DNA from: Mytilus edulis
Taxonomy: Eukaryota > Mollusca > Bivalvia > Mytilida > Mytilidae
Length of the DNA stretch: 64,000 bases
Reading direction: 5' to 3'
Assembly: GCF_963676685.1 (NCBI RefSeq)
Contig: NC_092344.1
Span: 98,548,749 to 98,612,748, forward strand
The position numbers and the translations under genes were made by a program. The notes under the pieces were generated by a model. That model had not been told where the DNA came from, did no database searches, and was given only the letters and a program-made list of their open reading frames with translations. This document shows positions 23,305-34,431 of the stretch, in pieces (position 1 is the first letter of the stretch; each line of letters starts with the position of its first letter).

Positions 23305-23450
23305 GGTTTATATGTGACAGTTGTTGTCCATTCGTTTTTGATGTGTTTTGTCATTTGATTTTGCCATGTGATTAGGGACTTTCCGATTTGATTTTCCTCT
23401 GAGTTCAGTATTTTTGTGATTTTCCTTTTTATAAGAAATTCTTCTTATTT
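23305..23450 (+). repeat. Penelope-type 3' tail fragment
   Basis: Reads GTGACAGTTGTTGTCCATTC, GATGTGTTTTGTCATTTGAT and GGGACTTTCCGATTTGATTT, then TTCAGTATTTTTGTGATTTT. The same tail lies at 41.86 kb and, inverted, at 38.2 kb. Confidence 0.75.
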
Positions 23451-24181
23451 TCATAGCTAGTCCGGCCAATGTTTACAAACACTTTTTTTTCTACACGAAC
23501 TTTTTGACGCAATTTTACAAAACATAAGATGAAAGACATATGATTTTCTTTGGATTTACCGGAAGATATATGTAAACAGTTTCAGAAAAGGTATTACTTC
23601 AAGCGATTGAAATTCTACTTTTAGCCAAATTTTGGGGAAATTTGTGACATCTTTTCCTCCCTTTTTGCAATATTGCAACGCCGCCTCCCTGGTGCTAGAG
23701 TCGGCCACCAGAGAACATGCACAGGGTCACAAATAAAAAGGGATTTAAAGGATCTATAAAGTGTAAGGTTCGACGTCCACTATTAACCGTCGGACCAAAA
23801 CACGTTACAGAAAGGGAAAACGTATACACAATTGTATTTATATATAGTTCTCAGTTATGAAATAAAATATCTGAATAAAATAAAGTTTCATATTTTATTA
23901 ATATCAAAAATAATCCACGCCGGAGAGAATGGGTCTTGCAGGATCCGTCACTGGTCTGGTCAGGTTCCCGGTTAAGGTTGGTCTTACATAGACACACACA
24001 ACTAGTACATATACTTCAACAGTCAAGTAACAAGGTTGTCACTTATTTTGTATCTTTCTATAATCTCAATTAAAGGATTAAAACACCTTTCTTTATTATA
24101 GAACTAAGAAGACAATAACTAAGTATAACACATTAAATGACATATTAATCATGTCAAAACCGCCAACATAACTTTTAATGT
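23451..24181. other. No gene recognised
   Basis: No coding frame or recognised repeat. Confidence 0.5.
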
Positions 24182-24335
24182 ACACTGTCACCGACACTGT
24201 CACCGACACTGTCACCGTCACCGGTAACCGTATTTAGCACCGTCACCGTCACCAGTATTTAGCACCGTGACCGTGACCGGTGACTGTATTTGTCACCGTC
24301 ACCGTCACCCGTATTTAGCACCGTCACCGGCACCG
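24182..24335. repeat. CACCGT/CACCGA minisatellite
   Basis: Starts as CACTGTCACCGA repeats of 12 bp, then a longer period built from CACCGTCACCGTCACC and GTATTTAGCACCGT. The GC content is far above its surroundings. Confidence 0.9.
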
Positions 24336-25446
24336 ACAATCTTAAATTAAAACAAAGTTAACTTTCAACGCTTGTCTGTATTTCTCAGACATATTCCAGC
24401 TTCTATTAAAGTTTGTCACTATCCATTCATTGTCAACCCAACACTCCGTCGTTTCTGTTGTTGTTTTGGTATTTATACTTTCGACTGACCAATGACAGAG
24501 CTTGTTACATATTGTTTACCAATCGGCAACCATGGATCATATTAGGGAAACTCCCGTAATGTTGATACTGTTTGTAAACAATGATTGATCTTCATCAATA
24601 AAGATGGGTTTCGACATTAAATTTATAAGTAGATCATTAGAACAGTCTTATTTGAGTTTATAGTATAATAAGGTAACTACCGCGAAAATACGGAATCAGT
24701 ACGTGAACTGAAACTTCTTAACAAACTAACATACACAAATCTGTCGTATCATGAAAACAACAGCCAAAATAACAAATGACAAGTCTTACACTACTTGTAA
24801 CATTAGACATCTCACTAACATCTATAGTTTTATCCTCAATAATTTCAAGAAACTATACAGACATAGGTTAACTATAAAAAGGGGGGGAATGTCGGCATTA
24901 CAATATTTTATAGCAAATAAATATTGCTGCCATGAATATACCCAAAAGAAATGATATTTTACCATTTGATATACTGGATATAAAATATATGGAAGATTCT
25001 GATTACATACATATATACAAGGACGTATATTAGACGTATGTTAGTTATACGTCCTTGATATATAGATATATGAAGATGTGGTGTGAGTGCCAATGAGACA
25101 ACTCTCCATCGAAATAACAATTTATAAAATGTATGCCCATATATGACACAAACATTAGGCATAATATTGCAAGAAAGTAATGAAAAGGGTATGGTCCAAT
25201 TTATGAGGGCAAATTTTATTTGTTTTCCCTTACTGTGTATTGCTACCAAAACGAAGAATTCCATATCGGGAGCAAAACCTGTTTACCAATCCGAAGCATC
25301 AGAGATCACAATCGGTTTTTTGGTAGTTTTTTTCTGTTTCACCGACTTTGGCTCTCTGTGTAGTTTTGTCTACCTTTGGTAGCTTTTTTTATTTTTCCGT
25401 GCCGTGGTCATTATTTTCTGATGAGTTGTGAATACAATAAACTCAT
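24336..25446. other. No gene; repeat tail and target repeat
   Basis: Contains a short inverted repeat around GGACGTATATTAGACG/CGTATGTTAGTTATACGTCC (25020-25056). Next comes the common mussel tail GATGTGGTGTGAGTGCCAAT, GAGACAACTCTCCATC (25073-25110). At 25428-25446 there is part of the GACGCGCG-module flank (AATAAACTCAT), into which the BEL/Pao element inserted. Confidence 0.6.
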
Positions 25447-25639
25447 TGTCGTGAATATAGGCCAAGAGACATTAGAACGTTTTGTAATGTAATTGTTTCC
25501 CGTACTTTCGCGCACACTATTGTTAATGTAACGTAACGTTATTGTTACGTATATATATATTTCATCTTACGATCATAAAGCATCTGAACTAGCAAGACGT
25601 TATTTTCTTCCACAACAAAAGTGAATAACCCTCAAGATA
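25447..25639 (+). repeat. 5' LTR of the BEL/Pao element
   Basis: 193 bp, starting TGTCGTGAATATAGGCC and ending CCCTCAAGATA. Contains TAACGTAACGTTATTGTTACG, a palindromic stretch (25527-25549), followed by a TATATATATA run that could serve as the promoter. Confidence 0.9.
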
Positions 25640-25670
25640 TTGGTGCCGTGACGAAAAACCACAACTAGAG

Positions 25671-26429
25671 ATGAGTTCGAAACTCAAAACAGTACGAGCC
25701 GCACATAGACGAGCAGTAATAAAACTACTGAAAAAAGCAGACCCGACAGAAGAACCGCAACAAGATGTTGTCAACCTCAGATCCATGATGGAGCTTATCA
25801 AAACCAAGAAGAAGACATTGTCCGACCTCAATGAGAAGATTTTAGAATCTATTGAAGAAGAAGAAGACCTCGACGAAGAAATTGAAGAAGTTGACAGATA
25901 CGAGTTAGAGATTCAAATTGGAATAACGAAAATTGAAAAGTTCATAAAAGAAGTAAGTGTTAGTCAGTCTAAAAATCAATCAGCTCTTAACCCTAATGCA
26001 TCAGATTTTATATGCAATAACCCCAGCGTGCAAGAACATTCTAACCAGATAATTTTCAACTCAGAGCAAACAAGCCTAAGCCAGTCAAGCATGCCCACCT
26101 CCACAGTGTCAAGTCATTATAACAAATTGCCTAAACTCAACTTGCCAACTTTCGGCGGAAATCTATTGGAATGGTCAGCCTTTTGGGATTCCTATAATAA
26201 TTCCGTACATGAAAATCCTTCATTGAGTGACGTGCAACGATTTAATTATTTAAAATCGCAACTTTATGGAGAAGCTAGCCAGTGTATTTCGGGAATGCAA
26301 ATGACTAATACAAACTATAATCAAGCAATACAATTCTACAAGAAGATCTATATGTTGACAATGTACTATCTAGCATTAACTCGGAAGAAGCCACAATTAA
26401 ATACTTTAATGAATCCAGAGAACTGCTAA
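25671..26429 (+). CDS. BEL/Pao gag-like ORF, 3'-truncated
   Basis: 252 codons. An acidic coiled-coil N-terminus (about 40-95, rich in E, with SIEEEEDLDEEIEEVD) is followed by a linker. Then LPKLNLPTFGGNLLEWSAFW and FNYLKSQLYGEASQCISGM (about 148-215) form the DUF1759-type gag core known from Pao elements. The frame crosses the internal deletion at about 26340: the last 30 residues (IYMLTMYYLALTRKK...) are out-of-frame reverse transcriptase sequence, because in the next frame the same bases read DLYVDNVLSSINSEE. The C-terminal half of gag, including any zinc knuckle, is lost. Confidence 0.85.
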   Translation: MSSKLKTVRAAHRRAVIKLLKKADPTEEPQQDVVNLRSMMELIKTKKKTLSDLNEKILESIEEEEDLDEEIEEVDRYELEIQIGITKIEKFIKEVSVSQSKNQSALNPNASDFICNNPSVQEHSNQIIFNSEQTSLSQSSMPTSTVSSHYNKLPKLNLPTFGGNLLEWSAFWDSYNNSVHENPSLSDVQRFNYLKSQLYGEASQCISGMQMTNTNYNQAIQFYKKIYMLTMYYLALTRKKPQLNTLMNPENC

Positions 26430-28897
26430 AACAGGGAGGCTTCAATTTACGGTCATGGATGTCCAACAGCGACAAACTCAGAGATTTGGCCCTATCGGAA
26501 AAAGTATTGGATTCAGACAAGGACACTAAAATATTGGGAATGCGTTGGGATGCAGAATCAGATACAATCAGCTTTGCCGAAACAAAACAATTAAAGATGG
26601 ACACACAGTTGACAAAACGTGAACTTTTGAGACAGTCTTCCGCTATATATGACCCGTTAGGACTACTCGGACCGATAACAATTAGAGCAAAAACACTTAT
26701 TCAAGAACTTTGGAAAAAAGGATATGCATGGGACGAGACACTACCAAAAAAAATTGAAAACGAATGGACCGATGTGAAGAATGACATCTTACAGATAACT
26801 ACGAAACTTAAAATACAGAGATACTATTTTGCAAACCATGACGAGGAAACAAGCGACACTACTCTACACATTTTTGTTGATGCAAGTCAGAAAGCATACG
26901 GAGCTTCAGTTTACTTGAGTAAAGGCACAGAGTCGACACTTGTTATCGCGAAGAACCGTGTTGCACCGTTAAAATTGATAACTCTACCAAAATTAGAATT
27001 AATGGCTGCAGTGATCGGAGCACGACTCTCAAAAGATGTAATCGAAAACTTAGGAGTTAAAAGAGCAGTATTTTGGAGCGATAGCCAAATAGTTCTACAC
27101 TGGCTTACCTCATCGAAATCGTTAAACAAGTTTGTAAAAAATCGTGTTAGTGAAATTAAAGAACTAAGTGAAACTCATGAATGGAAATATGTACCCACAG
27201 AAATGAACCCAGCTGACTTACAAACACGTGGATTGACTGCATCGCAATTTGAAGATTCGACATTATGGATGAATGGACCCCAGTGGTTAACGGACGAGTG
27301 TAAATGGCCTACGTGGACAGGACATGTGGAAATAAGCACTCAGCTATCTAATATCACCGGACCAAAGACACACAGAAGTGACGATAAAGTACCAAGTGAT
27401 CCGCAGCAAATATCACAAATCATAGACATGAACAGGTATTCTGATCTAAATAGACTTTTAACTGTAACTGGATACGTCTTGAAATTCGTTAAGAACTGCC
27501 AGAAAAAACGTCCATATCGACTACGGAGTTCACAAGGTGACAGGAACCTAAGAACAAGTCTAACAGAAGAGGAAATTTCATTAGCTATGAATTTATGGAT
27601 CAAAGATACACAGCAAGACAGGTTCGTGAAAGAGCTAGAACATATTTCGTTAAACCCGAAAGTTAAATCACTACCGCTTGTACAACAGTTACGTTTATAT
27701 TTGGATGAAAATGGAATCATACGATGTAAAGGCAGAATACAAAATTCATCTATAGAAGAAAACGCGAAGTTTCCTATTTTACTACCAAAGAACCACAAAC
27801 TTACAGATTTTGTCATTATGGACGCACATCTAAGAAATCTACATACAGGAGTCGGTCAGACAATAACACATATAAGGCAATCTTACTGGATACCAGCAAT
27901 TCGACAATGTGTGAACAGTGTCTTACGTAAATGCATACAGTGCCAAAAAATAATTGGTAAACCGTATAACAGCCCGGAACCACCACCACTACCAAAGGAT
28001 CGAGTAAAAGACACCATACCATTTTGCACAACTGGAATAGATTTTGCCGGACCTCTACACATCAAGGATACATCAACACAACCGCGAAAGGTATATATAT
28101 GTTTATTCACATGTGCATGTATACGAGCTATACATTTGGAACTTGTACCTGATTTGTCATTGAACACTTTTATCCTAGCATTTAGACGTTTTATCAGTCG
28201 AAAAGGAATACCGCAAACCATTTATTCTGATAACGCACCTACATTTGTAGCCGCATCAAATGCACTTCAAAGTCAGCTGAATTTACATATCAACTGGAAA
28301 TTCATTCCGAAAGGAGCGCCGTGGTATGGCGGATGGTGGGAACGTCTAATTGGCTTAACGAAAATGACATTAAAGAAAGTATTTGGTAAAGCACTCGTCA
28401 GCGAACAATCTTTGACAACAATACTCACTGAGATTGAAACTATTATAAACAATCGCCCACTTACATATATATCTTCAGATATAAGAGATCCCGAACCCTT
28501 GACGCCATCTCATCTTTTACACGGGAGGATTATTACGACCACAGAGATGCACAACGACAAACACAACGCGAATATTCAAGAACTTGATACGATCACAGCA
28601 AACAAACTATTTGAGAGAAAAGGACTCTTATTAGACCATTTCGCAAAACGCTGGTCTAATGAATATCTAACCGGATTACGTGAATATCATCGAGCCTCTG
28701 GAAAACATACTGGACAAGTTAACATCGGTGATGTAGTTCAACTAGGAAGTGAATCGCCACGACTTTTATGGAGATTAGGAACAATAGAAGACATCATCAA
28801 AGGAGGAGATGGACTTATTCGAGCAGCAAAAGTACGGACTTCTAGAGGACTAGTTACCACACGACCAATTGTGAAGTTATATCCATTAGAACTATAG
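26345..28897 (+). CDS. BEL/Pao pol, N-terminally deleted: end of RT, RNase H, integrase
   Basis: The frame opens at about 26345 with the RT catalytic motif LYVDN; the first ATG in frame is at 26459 (812 codons from there). Counting from that ATG, SAIYDPLGLLGP (61-72) is typical of Pao RT connections. RNase H shows FVDAS (139-143), LPKLELMAA and WSDSQ (206-210), then MNPADLQTRG. The integrase zinc finger has H457, H462, C492 and C495. The DDE core shows GIDFAGP (D528), YSDNAPTF (D591) and GGWWERL (E628). The C-terminal VQLGSESPRLLWRLG is the DUF5641-like tail. Stop at 28895-28897, 150 bp before the 3' LTR. The integrase looks intact. Confidence 0.93.
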   Translation, partial: DLYVDNVLSSINSEEATIKYFNESRELLKQGGFNLRSWMSNSDKLRDLALSEKVLDSDKDTKILGMRWDAESDTISFAETKQLKMDTQLTKRELLRQSSAIYDPLGLLGPITIRAKTLIQELWKKGYAWDETLPKKIENEWTDVKNDILQITTKLKIQRYYFANHDEETSDTTLHIFVDASQKAYGASVYLSKGTESTLVIAKNRVAPLKLITLPKLELMAAVIGARLSKDVIENLGVKRAVFWSDSQIVLHWLTSSKSLNKFVKNRVSEIKELSETHEWKYVPTEMNPADLQTRGLTASQFEDSTLWMNGPQWLTDECKWPTWTGHVEISTQLSNITGPKTHRSDDKVPSDPQQISQIIDMNRYSDLNRLLTVTGYVLKFVKNCQKKRPYRLRSSQGDRNLRTSLTEEEISLAMNLWIKDTQQDRFVKELEHISLNPKVKSLPLVQQLRLYLDENGIIRCKGRIQNSSIEENAKFPILLPKNHKLTDFVIMDAHLRNLHTGVGQTITHIRQSYWIPAIRQCVNSVLRKCIQCQKIIGKPYNSPEPPPLPKDRVKDTIPFCTTGIDFAGPLHIKDTSTQPRKVYICLFTCACIRAIHLELVPDLSLNTFILAFRRFISRKGIPQTIYSDNAPTFVAASNALQSQLNLHINWKFIPKGAPWYGGWWERLIGLTKMTLKKVFGKALVSEQSLTTILTEIETIINNRPLTYISSDIRDPEPLTPSHLLHGRIITTTEMHNDKHNANIQELDTITANKLFERKGLLLDHFAKRWSNEYLTGLREYHRASGKHTGQVNIGDVVQLGSESPRLLWRLGTIEDIIKGGDGLIRAAKVRTSRGLVTTRPIVKLYPLEL

Positions 28898-29046
28898 TAA
28901 CTGTTATAGGATTTTGTGAAGGACAGTTAACGTAAAGTGAAATTACAAAAAACTTTCAATGTGATCAATTTAAAGAACTTTAATAGTTTTGATTATTTAT
29001 CATTTTAAAATAATTTTATTTCTTATGCATTTTGAGGCCCCCAGAA

Positions 29047-29237
29047 TGTCGTGAATATAGGCCAAGAGACATTAGAACGTTTTGTAATGTAATTGTTTCC
29101 CGTACTTTCGCGCACACTATTGTTAATGTAACGTAACGTTATTGTTACGTATATATATATTTCATCTTACGATCATAAAGCATCTGAACTAGCAAGACGT
29201 TATTTTCTTCCACAACAAAAGAGTAACCCTCAAGATA
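29047..29237 (+). repeat. 3' LTR of the BEL/Pao element
   Basis: 191 bp, matching the 5' LTR except for the small indel near 29221. Followed by the target duplication CTCAT. Confidence 0.9.
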
Positions 29238-29335
29238 CTCATCATAGATACCAGGACCTAATCTGTATATACGTCAGACGCACGTTTCGTCTACAGAAGA
29301 CTCATCATTGACGCTCGAATCCAAAAAAGTACAAG
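29238..29335 (+). repeat. GACGCGCG repeat module, right part split by the BEL insertion
   Basis: Reads CATAGATACCAGGACCTAAT, TATACGTCAGACGCACGTTTCG, AGACTCATCATTGACGCTCG. Confidence 0.8.
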
Positions 29336-30479
29336 TATCCGATTGGTATCTTCCGTCTCATTTTTACAAACAGACGATTTTCTTTCTGCACAAACATAAC
29401 ATTTGTTCGTTCAACAAATGTCTCAAACACAACCAAAAATATCACTGATAAACATTGATGTAGGTCTTCTTTACCTCAAGATTGTCACTACACATAGCAC
29501 TCGTTTAAACCTTTAAGAGTGGAGGAAAACTATTTTCCACGAAATAGTGTCCCATCATTTCACTGTTTATTTTTTAGATTTCAAATAAGAATTGACATTC
29601 CAGTAGAAATTTACTTCTGGCCTATAATTGAAAGGTTTGACCACTATGGTGGTGTATTGTAGTTGTTGTTATAATGGGGAAAGGGACTATGCAACTTGGG
29701 GTATCTTTAACGTTCTTCTAGACCAGCAAATCCCATATCGCGCTATTTTTTGCTAAATCATTTCATTTATCATCTTGAGTTATTATATGACCTAAGAATC
29801 TCACTACTTGTCAGACAAAAGCTTGCATGAATGAAGCATTTAACTCAATTGCCTCAGGATTCTAAAACCGCATCTTAGTTTCGAAAATCACCAATAGTTC
29901 TTTCATGCTAGGCTCGAAATATTATTCCTACTCTCCTTTCAAATGTGGCGGGATCTTTAATTTTTAACTGCCATCAACCACTCTCTGTGAAAGAAAAAGC
30001 AGTTTGAATGAAGTCGCTTTCTTTAAGACCGAACTGCCAAAAACCTGATCAAGAGTCGAGAACCATTAAAAAAGTATTCAGGCTTTTGTTTTATCCTCGT
30101 GTTTTATTATTCCTGTGTATCTCATATATCTGAAATAGATTTTGAAAAACAAATGATATTGATATTTCTTTGTCCAGTAAAACTTACTTTACAGTTTAGA
30201 GTTTTTAAGGTTATCAATGTCAACCGCTTGAAGTACATCAACTGATTAAACATAACAGCAACAGCATTCTTATAAACTTTTATGGACTCTTCATTCAAAC
30301 TGATAAATCGTAAGGTATTTTAGTTGCTGTTTTTTAAATACAGTCCTAGCTGAGAGATACCCTTTTTTCAATGAGCTCTTCATTTGTTTCTACACTTCCT
30401 ACTGACCCAAAATTTATACGACCAACGGAATTGGGTTTTTTTTTATCGTCGTTTCGCTATTTGGCTAGGCCTGTACTGT
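29336..30479. other. No gene recognised
   Basis: AT-rich, no supported coding frame. TTTGGATGGT-type repeat tails are absent. Confidence 0.5.
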
Positions 30480-30725
30480 TCTAGCTGAAGGTACATTTCC
30501 TATCAACTGATAGATAAATACTCAATATACAGGAGCTGCGTTCACTATTTACTGAAATCGGCTTTTGTCTGTATGTTTTGATCTCAATCGACATTTATTG
30601 TCAATTTCTTAGTGTAAATCAAGACTATGAGGAGACTAAACTGAATGTGATGTCCCCTTTATGTCAAGTTCGATCGGCTAGATGCATTCAACATATTCAA
30701 CAAATTTTATATATTCATTAAAGTG
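30480..30725 (-). mobile_element. Penelope-like RT relic
   Basis: The segment TTGTCAATTTCTTAGTGTAA (30598) to GATGCATTCAACATATTC (30682-30699) aligns base by base with 5330-5425 of element A (TTGTCAATTTCTAGATGTAA ... GATGCGTTCCACATAGTC), in the same orientation. This is the EIKDTTD...YLDLHLEIDN region. Heavily decayed. Confidence 0.6.
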
Positions 30726-30974
30726 GAATAGGAAGTTAAATGATATTTTTAGCTTTTTAATCCTTCTATTAAAGAAGCACCCAAATTAAAGTATTCATAT
30801 CTGTTTCATATTATCCTAGAAGAAGTAGTGCCAAAAGAACAAGCCCAGTTTTGAAAACTGATAAAATTGATTTATATAATAATTTGAAAGAAAAAAAAAT
30901 GTGTCATGTCAATAAGGATAACATATTTTTGGTATTACTTATTCACTCATTGTTAGTTTTCATCGGAAATGAAT

Positions 30975-31625
30975 ACATTTATTCTAAAACCAGTTGTTGG
31001 CATGATACGAGTTATGTTCTTCTCATATATTTTATGATGGTATGATACTCAACCCCTAACAGGAGGGAATGTGCTTGATTTTCATATGATGAAGACATAC
31101 TCTGTCAATCAGAGAATTTCAGGTCTGGAGCTGACATGTCAGTTACTGCTAGTAGTCCTTTGTTAATTTTTGTAATATTGTCAATTTGCTTAGTTTCTTT
31201 TGTTACTTACTTTGACATTGGACTCGGACTTCTTTGAAACTAAATTTTAATGTGCGTATTGCTATGTGTTTCTTTATTCCACATTTTCTAGAGGTACAGG
31301 CGGAGAGTTGAGATCTGACAAAACATGTTTAACCTTGCCGCATGTTTTGCACTTGTCACTAGTCAGGAGCCTCTGGTCTTGTGAGGTTTTTTTAATTTTC
31401 GTTTATTTATGTTTTGGGGTTAAGTATGAAGTCCATTTTCTGTAAAACATTACACTCTTTTTTAGATGTCAGCTGAGAGGCCAACCTTCGGGTGTGTGAT
31501 TTTCTCGCTTGGTTGATGACTCACTGATCGCCTCCGTCTGATGTCTGCTCTTTGACCGGGTTGTTGTCTGTTTTACAGATTCCCAATTTCCATTATCAAA
31601 TTAAGTGTTGTTTGATCCTTTATGA
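30975..31625 (+). mobile_element. 3' tail of a Penelope-like element B-type copy
   Basis: Reads CCAGTTGTTGGCATGATACG, CATGTCAGTTACTGCTAGTA, GGACTCGGACTTCTTTGAAA, GTCAGGAGCCTCTGGTCTTG, CAGCTGAGAGGCCAACCTTC and ACCGGGTTGTTGTCTG. This is the reverse complement of the tail at 6534-7174, in order and over its whole length. The RT part is absent (5' truncation), as is usual for target-primed insertions. Confidence 0.85.
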
Positions 31626-31755
31626 TAATAAATAGACCTGTTTTTAAAATGTTAATTCATATCGACATTACGTTATTAAACTTTAACCAATTGAATCTCT
31701 CTACACCCACTTTTATTCAAACTCTCTGATAATTAAATACCTGTATGTAGCATAG

Positions 31756-34431
31756 GTGATAAAATTGTATGTAAAACTTCGAAAGAACTCATTAGAACGT
31801 AGAATGTTTAAAAGAAAGGTGCCACTAACGATATTTGAAAGCAACAATGAAAATATCAGGTATGTTGATAATAAACATACTAAATTTTAAGTGAAAATAT
31901 ATTCCACTTTAATTTTTTTTAAGTAATAAACTTACTAAATTTTTAGTGAAAGTAAATTCTACACTACTGTATTTGTTTTTATTAATGGGCGTAACTGTTA
32001 TCCCACTAGAACCACTGTGACAGTTTTGCTTAGTAGTTAATCTTTTCGTTTGATTTTTTTTGCGTGTGTGATTTCGGGACCTTTAATAACTTAATATGAG
32101 GGATTAGTTTTGCTCATTGATGAAGGCCGTACGATAAACTATAGTTGCTTTAATTTTTCCGATCGTCTTATTTTTATATAGTATGATTTCAAGTTCAATA
32201 GACTATAGGGACCTTTCAAAACAAATATAACCTCGGCATCGTCTAATATATATAATACTCAATTATACTTTTGAATAATATCATATTATAATTTCTGTTT
32301 TATTTCTCATTTGTAGTTTGCACAAAAATAACTGTTTCTTTTTTTCTTGCAGTAAAATACCATTATCAAACATCATCGCAGTAAATGAACCTTTGAATGG
32401 TAAGAGCATTATGTTCATAACGTTTTTAAAATGTTTATTATTTGATGTCATAACTTTCGTCTGATGTACATTTATGTTTATCCCTGTTTCATTAGACACT
32501 ATTAATCTATTGTGTGTTGCTTGAGTTTCGTTGTCTGTCTTCCTCCTTCAGTAAATTTTAACAAAAATTAGCAGTGATATATGTAAGGACCTTTATATCG
32601 TCATTTCCTTGAATGAAAAACATGGATTCGAAGCAATCTTTGGACTGCAGGGCAAAATGTTTGAAAACCTTAGGAGATAGATAATTTGAAATCCGTCTAC
32701 AAACGATTTGCATTTATTGTTGATCGGATGATAAACCTGGTTCTTCATCTTTAAACCTTATTTAATTCCTTTTCCTCTGCTTTATCTACTTGTGCTCACC
32801 AAATAATCCTCAATTGATTTCGATCGTAAGTCTCTGGATTGGGATCTTTTTGTTCTAATCTACTAATACGCTGAGATCTTTTTACCCTCAAACTATAAGG
32901 ATAAATATAACTGAAAGATTTATAGTTGGGGACACACTTTTTTTGCGGTAGACTGTATATAGTTTTTAGTTTTTGTGATCTTGTGTTGTTGTTAATTGCC
33001 TCCTTTTATATGTTGACAAACTTCATTACATGGTAATCAAATTTTAAACCAATGACCGAAGAAGATATAATGGTTTCTTTTAGATATGGTTAGTAAATTG
33101 TTTATATTCTCAAATATGTTTATTTCATTTCAGTTACACTTGACATAGACATCAAAAACTTCGATTTGACAAAGACAATAGAGCTCTCAGATACAATAAA
33201 AATTGCCGAATACAACCCTGTGGCAGTTGGTATGATATGCATGGGTATACTCGTGGTAGTTTTCCTTATATTTGCTTGGTGGTTTCTAAAGACAAAGTCC
33301 TCGGAAACCTTCGACACAACTTATACAATTTCTGTAAGTATAAGTTGCACACACAGATGCGGATAATTTAAAAAAAATAAATTATAAATGCCATCGTCTA
33401 TTATAATTTGCGGAGTGTTGCAGATAATTCATGCGATGGCATTTTATTGTAATTTACAAGGATGCAACTATGAAGTCTTATATAATGTAAAGTATCTATA
33501 TAATGTGATCAGTCTGTGATATGTTTAATATTTATAACGGACTGTCATAACACACAGGAGTAAACATATTTCCAAATTTGTATTGTCTTGCTAAAATAAT
33601 TTATATAGGTCATCAGAGCTCCCAGTTAATGCGACACAAAATATTTGATGGTCACACTTTTTTGACTTGAAGACCCCACGAATTTGATTTTGGAATTGCC
33701 TAAGACTAACTTTGTTGAAGACTGAACTGATTTGTAAGTGTTCTCACTACTACGTTAAGAAAAATATCACAAAACGTTGTTTTAGAAGAAGACCAAACTT
33801 TAGCTCCTAGAAAAACCTGACATTGACAAACAAATTCTAATAGAGATATTTACATACGGAAATAGTAGTTTAGATTTCTTAACGGCAATTTAAATCAATT
33901 TGTTTGTAATCAGATGAAAGGACATGGAGAAGCTTTCTTCTCCGATATTAATCATGGTAATTTTATTTGGGTGTAAAAGTGCTGACCAAACCACATTTTG
34001 CAGGAAGCGCGGAATTATTTGTTGTAAAGTTGTCGCAAAAATCAGTATTTTGCGTTTTATTGACAGATACTATAGCCAGTTCGACATATATGTTTACAAT
34101 GCCTCGTTACTGTTGTCTGACAATAGAAATGATTGATTTCTATGTAATTATTAGATATTGGTACTTTCTATTTGCCCCATTATGATATGAGTAGACTGAG
34201 ATGTATTGTTTACGTCGATGAGATAGTAGCAGAACAACTCAATCAAATTTGAAAATCTACAGCACTTTGTCTACACAATAATTTATCTTGATATCTTTTA
34301 TTTTGCAGGAGTTTCCCAAAAATAACCAAAAGCAAAGCAGTCATGTGCGGGGGCAACATGAAAGTGAGAGTTCTTTTCGCCTTCTAAATGAAACAAATAT
34401 ACAAGTGTCGGAAAAGATACTGAACATTTAA
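31756..34431 (+). CDS. 3' exons of an unrecognised single-pass membrane protein gene
   Basis: Four exons join with matching phases: 31756-31859 (least sure), 32353-32399, 33134-33333 and 34309-34431. Each internal boundary has AG before and GT after (donors GTATGT, GTAAGA, GTAAGT; acceptors TTGCAG, TTTCAG, TTGCAG). The product runs KVPLTIFESNNENI, then SKIPLSNIIAVNEPLN, then a short acidic stretch VTLDIDIKNFDLTKTIELSD. A transmembrane helix follows (NPVAVGMICMGILVVVFLIF, then AWWFLKTKSS with basic residues after it). The cytoplasmic tail ends EKILNI and stop at 34429-34431. This predicts a type I protein with outside N-terminus and a tail of about 60 residues. I recognise no family, and further 5' exons were not found; 5' of 31756 is repeat debris, so the gene may be a fragment. 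Confidence 0.55.

Larger units (their letters stand above)
25447..29237 (+). mobile_element. BEL/Pao LTR retrotransposon, internally deleted
   Basis: Two LTRs (25447-25639 and 29047-29237) enclose a gag-like ORF and a pol ORF, 3.8 kb in all. The LTRs differ only by one small indel (AAAAGTGAATAACCC against AAAAGAGTAACCC). The flanks read AATAAACTCAT before and ACTCATCATAGATACC after, so ACTCAT or CTCAT is the target duplication, and the empty site AATAAACTCATCATAGATACC matches other module copies. Just inside the 5' LTR, TTGGTGCCGTGACG is a likely primer-binding site. Protease and the first part of RT are missing, so it cannot copy itself. Domain order (RT, RNase H, integrase) and gag type identify BEL/Pao. 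Confidence 0.95.

Noticed and set aside
26911..28221. Several minus-strand open frames of 70-160 codons
   Set aside because: They are shadows of the BEL/Pao pol frame on the other strand; no family resemblance.
33924..34185. Two overlapping frames inside the intron of the membrane protein gene, one with a hydrophobic start
   Set aside because: They lie between two well-phased exons, overlap each other in different frames and match nothing; chance frames are likely.
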